Source: Lonicera japonica (lineage: Eukaryota; Streptophyta; Magnoliopsida; Dipsacales; Caprifoliaceae). From it: a stretch of DNA of 64,000 nucleotides. Below, piece by piece: positions 36,014-48,164 of the stretch (its first letter is position 1; each line of letters opens with the position of its first letter). The translations under genes were made by a program, and so were the position numbers. A model generated the notes under the pieces. That model was given only the letters and a program-made list of their open reading frames with translations. It was not told the origin of the DNA and did not search any database. The DNA lies in the NCBI GenBank assembly GCA_021464415.1, contig CM038464.1, positions 51,442,783 to 51,506,782 on the forward strand, in the 5' to 3' direction.

Positions 36014-37559
36014 TGTTGACCTAAGGTCTTAATCTTATTTTGATAATAACAATAAATCAATCATGTATAATTTAACATGTTTTTTTATAAAAGTAAATAG
36101 TTCATTTACTTGAAAAATTCAAGAAAAACATGATAAGGATCACTCTTTCACTATTCGATCATTAAACAAGACAAGGAAGATCAAATCTCTCAATGCAAGT
36201 CATGAAGCACAAATGATCAAAAGACTATATGAAAAGCTTGAAGAAAAAAGGCTTCAAATGAAGATTAATCCGAAGAAACAAATCAAAACATTCAAATACT
36301 CGTTAATTCAGTAATTGAGTGAGTGCTTAAGATGTATGTAAAGTTAATTTATTGATCAAATCCTTATAACTCAAACATATTAATGCATATTTTAAAGATT
36401 GATTCAAATAAGCTTAAAATTGAATTTATTTGAAAAACATCATTTTACAAAGACCGAGTTTCAAAATAAATTCATATTAATTTTAAATGATCATATTTTA
36501 AGCTCTAATAAAAATAAGTATCTTAGCAACATATATTTGAGGTTCACCAATCATTAGAATTGTATTTGGAACTAAATTGTTAAATTGCAAAAATGTTTTT
36601 ATTTTACATTTAAAATTCGCTCAATTTTCGCACAGTTTTGATCTAATGTTAAGATGGAGGCCTTCCCGAACTCCGATCATTTTGAAATTTTTACAGTAGT
36701 TAGATAACATCTTTTAGCACTTTTGACTAAAATTTGAGCATGATCCAACCGTCAAATTGGGATAAATTATCAAAACAAATTTGAATTTTTTGTCAAAACT
36801 AGCTGTTGAAAAGTTTGAAAATGTATACCTTTGACCCAAAACCTTTCTTAATCATCCCTAACGCCCATATGGTTTGCAAGCTATATATATGAGGTCCTAG
36901 ACATGTTTTAACACACCTTGAATTATTTTAATACTCTATTATTCATATATTCAAATATACAAAGATTCAATAACACATTTTTATCAATCTTTCATCTTTT
37001 GAGTTATATATATTTTGATCAATCTTGATAACTCTAGTATGAGCTTCATTTGTAATCTTCAAATACACTTGAGAGTTATTGTATTGGTGTGTATCACCAC
37101 AAATAATTCATTCTTCATTTCAAAAGAGAGATTGTCTATTTATAGAGCAAGATAGCATATCTTGTGAGAAGTGTAGTGGGTATAGCTACATTGTGAGTGG
37201 TGTGTGCATAGCAACATTTGTATTAAGGTTTGATCTTCACCCGAAGAAGATTGAATAGTGAAAATTCTCAAAAAATTAATCGAGCGCAGATGTATGGTTT
37301 AGGAAACCGAACCGTGAGGACAAAAAGTCCTGAGCTTCAAATTGGTTTAATCTTTCTAAACTCAAGCTCTCTTTTTATTACTATATTATTGTTTGTATTT
37401 TAAGATTGCTTCTTGGGATTGGTTACTTAAAATTGATTATTTTCTTGATATTGTTGCTTAGCTAAGTTGCTATGCTTAAATATTTTAAAAAACGTTTTAA
37501 TTCCGCATTAAGTTTTTAAAACCCTATTCGCCCCCTCTAAGGTCATTATCCAACCAACA
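36014..37559 (+). mobile_element. Copia-type solo LTR (1546 bp) with 5-bp target duplication
   Basis: It begins TGTTGACC and ends CCAACA, so the termini are TGTTG...CAACA as is usual for copia LTRs. The direct repeat GTAAG flanks it (36009-36013 and 37560-37564). Its last ~340 bases match 39-379. No coding sequence is present, so one LTR remains after recombination. It lies in the centre of the A/B inverted repeat and therefore inserted after that repeat formed, or at the spacer between the arms. Confidence 0.9.
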
Positions 37560-37639
37560 GTAAGATCAAAACATAAACATCTATATTAAATTTTAGCCAC
37601 TAGCTAGAAATATAAAGAGTCATGTTATATCAAGGTTGG

Positions 37640-37675
37640 CATGATTTATTAATATATATCTATTAATAAATCATG
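37640..37675. other. Perfect 15-bp inverted repeat, 6-base loop
   Basis: CATGATTTATTAATA at 37640-37654 is exactly complementary to 37661-37675. It lies near the start of arm B. It lacks the T-tail and GC-rich stem of a bacterial-type terminator, which would be irrelevant in this genome. Confidence 0.85.
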
Positions 37676-37890
37676 TCAGTCCTAATATAGTAAGACTCTT
37701 TATATTTATGTTCCCAACTGGTGGCTCAGATTTAATGCGAATGTTTATCTTTTAATCCAACGTCTCAAGATTATTAAGGCGTGTTAGTGATATTGATTAT
37801 AATGATGGATTTTTTTTAACTCGTCAATAAATAAAATAGTGTTTCAAACCTACCAAAATTCTTAGTGTAACTTTATTTATTAAATTAGAT

Positions 37891-38200
37891 ATTTATTTAT
37901 AAAATTAGATTGTTTATATATTTCCAACTCCCTACTGAAATGCATTTTACACTAAGTCAATTACGTATATATAAAAAAAAAATATAAATTATCTTTACAA
38001 AATCTTATCATATGAGAAATATAATTCAAATAAAATATTTATCTATAATTAAATATTTATTTATAAAATTAGATTGTTTATATATTTCCAACTCCCTACT
38101 AAAATACATTTTATACTAAGTCAATTACATATATATAAAAAAAATGTAAATTATCTTTACAAAATCTTATCATATGAGAAAATTAACAAATAAAATATTT
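37891..38200. repeat. 164-bp tandem duplication within arm B
   Basis: The phrase 'atttatttataaaattagat' at 37891 recurs at 38055, and both are followed by 'ccaactccctact', 'ctaagtcaattac' and 'aaaatcttatcatatgag'. There are a few substitutions between the copies. Confidence 0.8.
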
Positions 38201-38231
38201 ATATATAGTTAATTTAGTAAAACAAACCGGT

Positions 38232-38585
38232 TAAGACCTAAATCACATAATATTATGCAACTAATCAACTAAGTAACTAATCAAAAAGTAAACATAATAT
38301 TATACAATTAATCAATTATTCAAGAAATAGACCTAATATTATGTAATTAATCAATAAATGAACATAACATTGAGCAATCACTATCAATTCTTCAATTAAT
38401 CTAGCAAAGACCTAATATTATGTAATTAATCAATAATAGAACTAATATTAGGCAATTAATCAACAAATAAACCTAATATTATGTGATTAATCAATAATAT
38501 AACTAATATTAAGCATTTAATCAAGAAATAAACCTAACATTAAGAAATACACCTAATATTAATAATGAAATATACCTAATACTAA
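38232..38585. repeat. AT-rich minisatellite, ~33-bp degenerate units
   Basis: About ten irregular units built on 'cctaatattatgtaattaat' plus 'caataaatgaa' or a variant. It interrupts the alignment of arm B with arm A, so it expanded or inserted on this arm only. Confidence 0.7.
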
Positions 38586-40589
38586 GAAAGATAAAAAAAT
38601 ATATACTCAATGGTATGTGGAAGATAACTGAGGAAGTCGATAGAAGCAGAGGTACAAAGCAACAAAGTAAGTGAAGAATAAAATAAAAAAATAAAAGAAG
38701 AGAAAATATGATCTGAAGAATTAAATGGAATATATAGGAGGATTTAAGTGAAATTTAAAGTTTCAAATACCCCTTAAAGTTTAAACTCCAGTATGCCCTA
38801 GAATCAGACATGTCTCTTCTTGAAATCCAATTACACAAAGTTCTGCACATAGGTCCTTATATATTTTTTATTTTTCAAAAAATACCACATATGTAGTTAA
38901 ATTTTTTGAAAATCAAGGGGGTCAATCTCTACCCCCACCTTTCCCCTTACTAGCACCACCCATGTCAATGTATTAACTCCTAATAGTTTTGAATAATTGT
39001 TAGTAATTTATTTTCACTTTACGAAATAAATAAAATATCCATTATAAATTGTCTCATTATTTAGACATATTATCACATTTTTATACCTCCATCTAAATTA
39101 ATTTTACAGAAAATTAAAAATTAATTTTTAGTTACACTTTATTTTGCCAACTATTAGTTAAAAAATGATGGTAAATTATTTTTTCTTCTTTTACAAAAAA
39201 GACTTGAAAAATGAAACAAAGATATATAAAAGTCCGTATCAAATTGAAATATTTTAAGATGGAGAAGTTCAAAACAAGGAATAAAAAGATGGGTGTTAAT
39301 TTCATTTTCTTGATTTTTTTATATAAACAATGATTAAATAATACAATTTTATATATATATATATATATTTACAACTACCACAATCAAATGTATAAACGGA
39401 TGGAATACAACCACTACAGAAGGTGGAAATAATAATTTTTATTTTCTTATTCATTTTTCCCCTTTTCTTTTCTTATTTTGAATTATTGAAACTGTAATTT
39501 AATAAGCTTTAAAGTTCATTTCGCTAAGAATATATAATTATTTATTCTATTTTTGTTATTTATGTTTTTAATACTTGCAAGGCCATATTTTTGTTTGAAT
39601 AAATTATTTGATCTGATTGGTCCATATAATAAGATAAATGAGGCTTTTCATATAAATAAATAAAATACATGTATCCTTTTAGTTTCTTAGAAAAACACAC
39701 GAGCCTGTATTTTTTTTTTTAAAATAATTAATTATTTGAATACTCTGTGTTACAATGAATGAGATTTCATTATTTGAAACAATATATAAACTAAAAATTA
39801 AATAAATTTTAGTTGGTGTTAGTATTTATAGTTTATGATACTTTATGAATGATAGATTTTAAAATAAATTAATGCTATTGCAAAAGCAAAATTTTTTTGC
39901 AATAACCTATTCATAATGCATAATGAGAATCTTTTTGAGTTATCCTCTCAATAATATCCATAATTTAATATACCCATTTTACTAATACTTTGAGTTATCC
40001 ATCAAACAAAATGGGGAGGGACGTATTCAAAGGATTAGCAAAGCGGGGATAATTCAAACTAAGGATATTATTGAGGTGACAAGCTAAAAAAGATCCTAAT
40101 AAAAGTATAAACCATATCATTTAGTTTGGTAAAAGTTAAAATTATTTTAAAATATATAGTAATTATGATAATAAAAAGTCCAGCATAGTGAGTTTTCAAT
40201 TAGATCTTAATTGGTGTCTATTTTTAAATTGCAGTAGGTATAAGTAATATAACTGTGACTTAAATTTGGTCAAACTCGGGTTCATGTAAATTTATCCCAT
40301 TAAATCCAAACCAACCATTATATATAATTATTTTTCTTTAAATAATCTAATGATACTATATAATTATAATATGTCAGTGCGTATTGATACTTGGTGAGTT
40401 TAGTCATATATTAAATACATAAATTTTGCATTTTCAAAATTAGCCCTCTTTCATGCCAAAGTCAGGGTTGGGTTGATCACATTTTCATATGAATTGAATT
40501 TCAGTTTAACCAAATTTACCTGAAGCATATCCTTTTCTCATGGTTACCTAATTATTTTTAAACTAAAATTAATTATGTTTTTTCTGTGT

Positions 40590-42355
40590 GGCTAGTCCTA
40601 ATATAGCAGGACTCTTTATATTCCCAAATGGTGGCTAGGATTTAATATTAATATTTATGTTCAAATCTAACGACTCAGGTTATCATGGCATATTTGTAAT
40701 ATAAATAATAATGATGAGTTTTGCTTGATTCGCCAACAAAATATAATAGTATTTAAAACCTAGCAAAATTCTTAGTTTAACTTTATCCATTAAATTAAAT
40801 ATTTATTTCTAAATTAGATTGTTCATAAATTTCAAACTCCTACTAAAATGTATTTTACACTAATTCAATTACATTTATCAAAAAAAAATGTAAATTGTCT
40901 TTACAAAAATCTTATCATATGAAAAATATTTTATTTATAATTGATTTTGTGAAATAAACTAGTTATTATTTATCAACACTTTATTATATGATTATATTTT
41001 AAGATTATCTATCATGTCATAAAATTCACTGAGATTTGTGTTTTCCTTAATAATAATAATTTCAGTATTATTACACTAAAATATCATGTCATAAAATTTA
41101 GTGAGATTTGTGCTTTCCTTAATAATAATAATAATAATATTAAATTCAGTATTATTACACTAATAGGCCGGAGAAAACTATTACACTTACAATTAGTAAA
41201 ACTTGAACTTGGAATGTCCATATTTTCGTTTGAATTTTTCTTTGACATGGTAATGCTAATTATTAAAAATATATGAACATGGGTGTCTAGGTTCTGTTGA
41301 GTATTTTTTAAAATATTTTTCGTAAGTTAAAATAATCTTATTCTACCATGTAACCTATTGTATTAGTTGTCAATATATTAAGTCCAAATATTTTTGAATA
41401 ATGTAGGTAAATAATGTAATTGTTTTTATATATTCAGTTTTACAATTACTAGAATAAAGGGTATGAACGGGTGTAATATAACCACCACATAAAGTGAACA
41501 TAACATTTTTTCCTTTCTCTTTTCTTGTTTTGAATTATGGAAACAGGAAATTAATAACTTTTAAAGTTCAGTTTGCTATGTATATATAGTTATTTATTCT
41601 TTGTTTTTTATTTATTTATGTTTTTAATACTTGCAAGGCCCCATTTTTGTTTAAGTGATTTGATCTATTTTTGATACATGTCATACGATTTCTTTTAAAT
41701 TTATTTTTCAAAACATAAACAAGCTTTTTCATTTAAATAAATATGATATACGTAGTATTTTCATTTAGTTTATTTGAAAAACACATGAGCCTAATTTATT
41801 TATTTAAAAAAATATTATTTGAGTAATTTGTATTACAATGAAAGAGAATTCATGAACTAAAATAATATATATACAAAAAGTAAACAATTTTTATGAATGA
41901 TAGATTTAAAAATAAATTAATGCTATTGCAAAAAAAAAAAAAAGACTTTGCAATAAACTGTTCATAATGCATAATGGTGGTCTTTTTGAATCATTACGTC
42001 AATAATACCCTTAATTTGAGATGTCCTAATTTTATGAATCTTTTGAGTTATCTATCAAACAAATCGCGAGAGTGGGGCGATGGCGGTTAACTCAAAGGAC
42101 TAGTAAAGTGGTAGTAGCTCAAATTATGGATATTATTAAATAGGCAAACTCAAAAAGATACTAATAAAAAGTGTGAATAATTTGGTTTGACAAACATAAA
42201 AGCTACTTTAAAATAGCTATTTAGTTGAATTTTAGTTTAATCAAACATGCCTCAAACATGTCTACTTCCTAGCTTTACATAATTATCTCCAAATTAAAAT
42301 TAAATAATATTTTTTGTACAGTTGGCACGGGCATCACTATCTATTAATAAATCAG
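40590..42355 (-). repeat. Copy C of the same repeat, directly following arm B
   Basis: It starts with the same 'gtcctaatatag' phrase as arm B and repeats its order ('ggtggctaggatttaat', 'actcctactaaaatgtattt', 'cttgcaaggcc', 'atctatcaaacaaa'). It is shorter than arm B and more diverged. At 40999-41160 an ~85-bp block containing 'atcatgtcataaaatt' is tandemly duplicated. No coding capacity. Confidence 0.5.
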
Positions 42356-43794
42356 GTCAATTATGATATTATGAGACTCTCTTAACTTATGTTCTTGAGT
42401 CATATTTAAATTGAACATTTATTTTTTAATCCAAACACTTTTAACTTATGTTCTTAATTAGTGGCTTAGATTTAGTTTGAATTTTTATATTTTAATCTAA
42501 CGGCTCACATATTTATGTGATAGCTAAACATATATTTATCTTATAATTAATTTTATTTACATGATGGCCTCCTAATTAATTTCGATTTATGTAACATATT
42601 TTTATAATAAATAAACAAGTATTTATTAATTAAAATCACTATTAAAGTCCTTAAAACCTTTAATTAATAAATAAAAATCAAATAGCTTAATTTAAAATTA
42701 GAATCCATTTTGTTTATAATACAAAGACTTTATTACTAAAATAATTTCTTTAGTTATATTTTTTTTTCCGTAACTTATTCAATTATTATGCATATATATA
42801 TATATAGATTTTACTATCAATATCAATTATTTATTAATATTTTAACATTTAGTTATATTAAATTCAATGTAAGTTTCAATTGCTCAAAATTATTTATACT
42901 TTCTCAAAATGTTTTATATTTTGCTTCTTATAAATAGTAAAAAATAATTTTCTGAATGTAAGAATTTTAATTTTTAACATCCCTTTATTTCTAGAAAACA
43001 AATACAAATGGCATTATGCCATATATATATATACATTAACTACTACATTGTTAATCATTAAAGAAATTTAGAACTCACTTATTTATTTATTTTTCTCTCA
43101 ATATTAAAGTAGTGATATTTAAAATATCAAATTATTTGAAAAATAAAATATAATTAATTCTCATAAAGGATAAAAAAATAAAAGAAAAATAAGTTAATGG
43201 TAGGTGATAATGGCTTATTCAAAACTTAGAACATATCTGATATTATATTTATTATTTTTCAGAATATATTAATAATAGTTTATTTTATTTGAAAGCTAAT
43301 TCTAATTTTTAAATATTATGTTGATCTAAATGTGAATATATTAATTAAACTTATTTGATTATTCTACTGATATACACGTATCCTCTATGTGATAAAAAAT
43401 TTCTACATTTAAATAATCCAAAAAGTACTAATGGAAATATATAAATGGGATTATGTTGGGATTTACATTATTCGTAGGGAAGTAATAGTCGAGTTTAGGG
43501 TTTTGTTAAATTCGAACTTGATACATTTAAAAATATGATTACTTGAAACTAAACTTGATTAAAATTATATTTACTTTAAAAAAAATCTACCAGTTTACTA
43601 TACTATTTGTATAGACCTTAACCCACTCTTCCTATCTTCGATCATTGTATTTATATTGTATCTTAAGGGTATTTAAAGAAAAAATATTATATTCTAGCAA
43701 AGATTGAGTCAAATTGATAAAATTTATGTGAACTCAAACTTAAGCTATTTAGAACTCATATTTTTTTCGGATTGTAAAAGAAAAAAGAAATAGT
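42356..43794. other. AT-rich spacer with further traces of the A/B/C repeat
   Basis: The start of another copy is visible at about 42356-42510 ('gagactctc', 'ttagtggcttagattta'). Near 43668 'aagggtatttaaagaaaaaa' resembles arm A at 34132 in the same orientation. A (TA)n tract lies at about 42790-42806. No gene is seen. Confidence 0.4.
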
Positions 43795-43799
43795 CTCCC

Positions 43800-45061
43800 T
43801 GTAGACACCCCGATCCGTGACCCCCGCAAGAACCCTAACGACCTTCGAGAATTACTATTTTTGGAGTCCGGGACCCACCCGAGCACCCTAAACTATCCCG
43901 AAAGGGTTTGTTGGCAAACAAACCTGTTTTTAAGTAGGATTGTCGCACAACATACTGGTATGTCGCGCGACAATCACTCTTATGTCGCGCGACAAACCCC
44001 TCTGCACCCAACCAACCACTTTCTGACACATCACAGTGTCAGAACCCATCACTTCAGCCGTTTGTCGCGCGACAAACAGGTACAGTGAAATGGATTGTCG
44101 CGCGACAAAGAGAAATGTCGCGCGACACTTGCCCTTTCTTGGGGAATGTCGCGCGACAATCTCTCCCGAGCACCATAAATAGGCCAACACCCACAAGGGT
44201 TCTGGACGACAACTTCTCGCCACGATTTCTACACCAAAACGCCTTATTCTCTCTCATATTTTCTAATCTTTAAGCCTTCTCCGAAAGCATATGTGATAAC
44301 ATTTATTTCCGCAAGAGTATCGGATCTAATCTTGGCACCCGGAGTGCCACCTTCTAGAGTCAGACCGCCGAAAATATCTCTAAGAGGAAAGCTGATATCC
44401 GTCAGAAGTCTTCTCTGCTGTATTATATTTTCTCTCTTATTCTTATTATTATCGCCGGGAAGGTAACTAAAGTCTCTTCTAGTAATTAAATAAGATATTT
44501 GTATATTAGTTTTATTATAGACTTGTTTGAAACTTGAATTTTCTAACGGGGCGCTGCCCCGCACCTCGCGACCTGACCGGGCATGCCGATCCCCGTCCTA
44601 GTAAGCGAAGTGGCGACATAGTTGGGGTAGATTCCAAACGCGCTCGAAAAGCAGGTTCTTCCCAGAAAGCAGTAAGATATCAATAAAAGCATCCAAGTTT
44701 TCCAACATAGAATAAACATATAAGACCACTAGAGACCGAAAGGGCGGAATGGGTGGGTGCTTAACACCTTCCCAAACCGTAATATAGTTCCCGAACCCTA
44801 TAGAATCTTGGTTTCGTAGACAAACGTGTAAAGAAAGGCTTATCTGTAGCCTTCCCTCTTACACAATCATTTTGTCCGTTTTCTCGTAAAACGTACTGGC
44901 GACTCTGAACGAACCCTCTTGCATCTAGAAATAGGATAGAGGGACACCCGATATGAATTATCAACACATAGAAGCAAATGGAACAACGAAATCCTTTCCG
45001 ATGTTTCAGACTCCCACCGAACGGGGATGAGACCCGGGGGTCGCATTTGCGGATTCTCACA
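43800..45061 (+). repeat. 5' LTR (1262 bp)
   Basis: Bounded by TG and CA and almost identical to 52493-53771. It has six perfect copies of TGTCGCGCGACA plus one variant between about 43930 and 44165, and a TATA-like ATAAATA at 44175-44181. Transcription would start a little downstream. The 3' part (44761-45060) stays open on the minus strand in all copies, which is shared ancestry and not a gene. It lacks one palindrome module (about 20 bases) that the 3' LTR has near 52770. Confidence 0.93.
44175..44181 (+). promoter_or_regulatory. TATA box of the 5' LTR
   Basis: ATAAATA follows the palindrome array by about 15 bases. The same site is at 52886-52892 in the 3' LTR and, reversed, at 23231-23237 in the solo LTR. 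Confidence 0.55.
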
Positions 45062-45062
45062 G

Positions 45063-45081
45063 TGGCGACTCTGCTGGGGAC
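45063..45081 (+). other. Primer binding site, tRNA-Arg type
   Basis: TGGCGACTCTGCTGGGGAC starts two bases after the 5' LTR. A TGGCGACTC primer site complementary to a tRNA-Arg 3' end is what is reported for Ogre/Tat elements; I identify the tRNA from that knowledge, not by aligning a tRNA here. Confidence 0.75.
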
Positions 45082-46187
45082 CTAGAGAACTAAGCTCTTA
45101 TATGTGGATTTTTTGTTTATGAATATGTTGATATGCATGCTTTTACTGCTTTCCCTACTTGCCCCCTGACGTGGCGCCTGGATTTTATTGTTGACCTGAC
45201 CTAGAGGCACAGTAGAGTCCATTCATTGACATAGACATATGTTTAGGATTTCCCCTTTCTATTATATTTGATTGTAAAGAAATATCTTTTCAAATAAAAA
45301 TAGCATTTTCAAAATACACCTCAAAGATAAGATATCTGTAAATTAAATCTTTTGAAAACTCTTGTTTTCACGCACATCACTATTCATGCATGGAGCTTAC
45401 GAGTGTGATTTTTTCCCCAAACCCTCGGAAGTATTATAAGTGAGTAGGGAGTTGGCTTGCTTGGGCCAACATAAACCGAAAGCATTTACTTCCACTCTCC
45501 TTGGCCAAATACGCCCCCGAGGTATATCGAGTGACGAGAACACTCACGTACCCGGGAAGTATATCAAAATATTCTTGCACGTACCCGCCCCTGGGGTATA
45601 TCGCGAAGGTCTTGCCAAATAGGAGGGAGCCTGAAGCCTTCACCTTGCATTACACCTGCGTTGCATATAGGAAGAGTCAAGATAGAACACTCTTATCTTT
45701 TTTTTATCAACCGTGAGGAGTTCGTACCGCATAGGGCCTTGTCATGTATATCTCCCCCAGATATTGGCGAGTACGGCCGGAGGATGACCAACCTCCGTTG
45801 TAGAAATTTACAACGAGATCAGCTCGTTGTGACTTTCCCCGGTACATCTCCCATGAAAAGCAACTCAAGAGGAGAGATATTCCCAATTTTCATAAAATCA
45901 AAAGATGAGTTTTTAAAATTCGGGATAAGTAGGGTAACCCAAGAAGCACTTTGCTGCCTACCCTAAACTCCCACCGGGAATTCACTCAAGTTGTTGTTGA
46001 CGTGTCTTTATGAACACCCGAAACTTGGTTTTCGTTGTTTTTCCTTTTTCGTGGTTTCTCTTGGCAGAAATAAATCACACCTTAGTCTCCCTTCATCTCC
46101 GCTATATCTACAGCCCTACGACTAAGTCTGGAAGGTTGGGCAGGAAGAGACTACACCGGTAGATTAGTTCGACCGAGCACTCTGACT
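45082..46187 (+). other. 5' leader of the element
   Basis: About 1.1 kb without a credible coding region. Phrases such as 'ggtatatcg' and 'cacgtacccg' recur at 45518-45600. Short open frames here are on both strands and unsupported. Confidence 0.5.
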
Positions 46188-47827
46188 ATGTCGACTTCAA
46201 ATCTGAATGACTCAAAGATCCAAGCAGTTGGTCCGAATCTAGCAGAGGTACCGAGGGCTCTGCCTACCCTAGAAGAATTGCATCGCCTATTGATAACCGT
46301 TAGTCAAAGCCTGGCCAACATATCTACTGAGCAACAGAACACCCGGGTTCGAATAGAAGGATGGTCAGCCGAACGAACTGCGCCACCGGGATTTGAACGA
46401 CTACCACCGAATCGAGATCCGAATCAAGGGCAATCATCACAAGTACTCCCCCCAGTCCAAGGCATCAACCCACAGCAAACAGGTCCTATCCCAACAGGCC
46501 CCATTCAAACTGACCCCAATAACCAGAACCAATGGGCCCCGGACTCCGGCCCTACTTATCAGCAACAAGAGCCACCCATCATCTGGCCGCAACCCTAAGT
46601 CCAACCAGGTTTCGACCCTCAATACCCACAATGGCCATAAATCCCTGCACGACCTGTCCTACCACCAGCCCTGGTAGCCCCTCCCAATGAATACCCAGAT
46701 ATAAACCGACTCCGGACAGTATATGCAGAATCAGTTATAGCTCGGGAACAGCCCGATGAAGTATCTAAAGAGAGTGAAGAAATGAAAAAACTGAAGAAAC
46801 AGATGAGGGTCCTGCAGAAGGGAGTTTCCCTAATGAAAGGAGCAGACGAGGTTACTGATATGAATGTGTTCTCCCTCTACCCCGAGGCAAGACTACCACA
46901 GGGGTTCAAACTCCCATCTATCACCAAGTTTACTGGAACCACGCCCCCAAAAACACATCTGCAATCATATATCCGATCCATGCAAGTATCTGGCTGTGGA
47001 GAACCTGAGTTGGCCCAGGCATTTCATATGACTCTCACGGGGGCAGCCCTGAGATGGTTTTTTGATTTAGAGAGGCACCACACGAAAACTTGAGGGATAT
47101 CGTCAAAGAATTCATGGCTAAATACTGGTCCAATGAAGAGTTGGAGGTCACCCGTAAACACTTAGAGATGGCCAAACAGGGTGAGAAAGAGAGCTTCAGT
47201 GATTTTGTTACCCGTTGGAGAGAATTGGCATCCCAGATGTCCAAACGACCAGACGAAGAGGAGCAGTTAGAGATAATTCAAAAAAACTTCACTTCGGCTG
47301 TATTGACTTGTATGGGAAAGCACGTGTTCCCACATTTTCGAGCACTTTTAAGTATGGAATCCCAAGTAGAAGAAGAGTTGGCCAGGAAGGCAGAAACCGA
47401 AACGAAGAAAGCCTCGTATACCGAGAAGAGCACGGCCACTCCCGTTGTAAATCAGCTAAGCTTTTATCCGTACCAGCAAAGTCACTTTCAGCAACAACAA
47501 CCCCAGTTGAGTTGGCCTACACAAACCGAAGCATCCAATACATATCAACCCAATAAAAATAGAAAATTCAGCAACCTCCCCACAACCCTGACCAAAAGTC
47601 TTGAATTACTACGGAATGCGGGCCTGGTTACCCCACTCAACCCTCGTCCTCCACCAAATCCCGTCCCTTCTTCTTGGAGGATGAACGAGAAGTGTTTATA
47701 CCACCAAGCTGTGGGGCATGACACAAATAAATGTTTAGCCCTCCGACACCGCATCCAAGATCTAATCGAAGAAGGAAAAATCCCCGCACCAGGTGGACCA
47801 AATACGGCCAACAACCTATTAAAGTGA
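46188..47827 (+). pseudogene. Degenerate gag of the Tat-like element
   Basis: Gag forms the nucleocapsid-like particle and binds element RNA. The frame starts at ATG 46188 (residues MSTSNLND) after a leader, passes a glutamine- and proline-rich region, then a coiled-coil-like Glu/Lys stretch (about 46770-46830), the retrotransposon gag core (about 46900-47400, with LTGAALRWFFDLE and then FSDFVTRWRELASQM), and a zinc knuckle of the form C-x2-H-x4-H-x4-C (about 47692-47733). It is broken by in-frame TAA at 46596-46598 and 46638-46640 and by a shift near 47085-47092 consistent with loss of one base. Both TAA codons could come from CAA by a single C-to-T change. After 47827 the usual protease and polymerase do not follow. 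Confidence 0.85.
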
Positions 47828-47939
47828 GTTAGCATCGCTAAAGGAGAAACGGTAGAAGGCCGTGTATCGTCATTATGGGGCCTTTAAAATCAAAAAGTGA
47901 AGACTCGGGGTATTTGTGAGAACAATGTAGTTTTAAGAA

Positions 47940-48164
47940 ATGTTAGAGAAGCCGACAAGAGATCCGAGAGGAAAGTTCAAAACTGGGCCGTACATCGTTA
48001 AAGAAATCAACACAAGGGGAGTCGTAATAGCCACAGATATAGATGGTCAGACGCTACATTCAAAAAATATTATTATTAAAGCAATAGCATGTATAATCCA
48101 GAACTACGTAAACTTGAGCCCCAACTCACTTTTGTTTATGGAGGAAATACCACGGGGAACGTAG
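47940..48164 (+). pseudogene. Remnant resembling the integrase C-terminal GPY-type module
   Basis: The frame contains PRGKFKTGPYIVKEI followed by a Gly-Val-Val and an Asp-Gly, which is the pattern at the very end of gypsy integrases (basic stretch, GPY/F, then a DxDG-like turn). It lies only ~110 bases after the end of gag. That implies a deletion running from the gag end to near the end of pol. The rest of the open frame (from about residue 50) is not recognisable. Confidence 0.55.

Larger units (their letters stand above)
37560..40590 (-). repeat. Arm B of the large inverted repeat
   Basis: This is the reverse counterpart of arm A (34005-36013), with extra material: a 164-bp tandem duplication (37891-38054 and 38055-about 38200), an AT-rich minisatellite (38232-38585) and a unique block to about 38980. 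At 37640-37675 is a perfect 15-bp hairpin with a 6-base loop. The phrase 'gtcctaatatag' followed by 'actctttatatt' (about 37678) recurs at about 40588, where the next copy starts. No coding capacity. Confidence 0.6.

Noticed and set aside
44761..45060. Conserved ~99-codon minus-strand open frame also present at 53471-53770 and 22358-22658
   Set aside because: All three lie at the same place in copies of one LTR, so conservation reflects common origin. The frame has no recognisable protein features.
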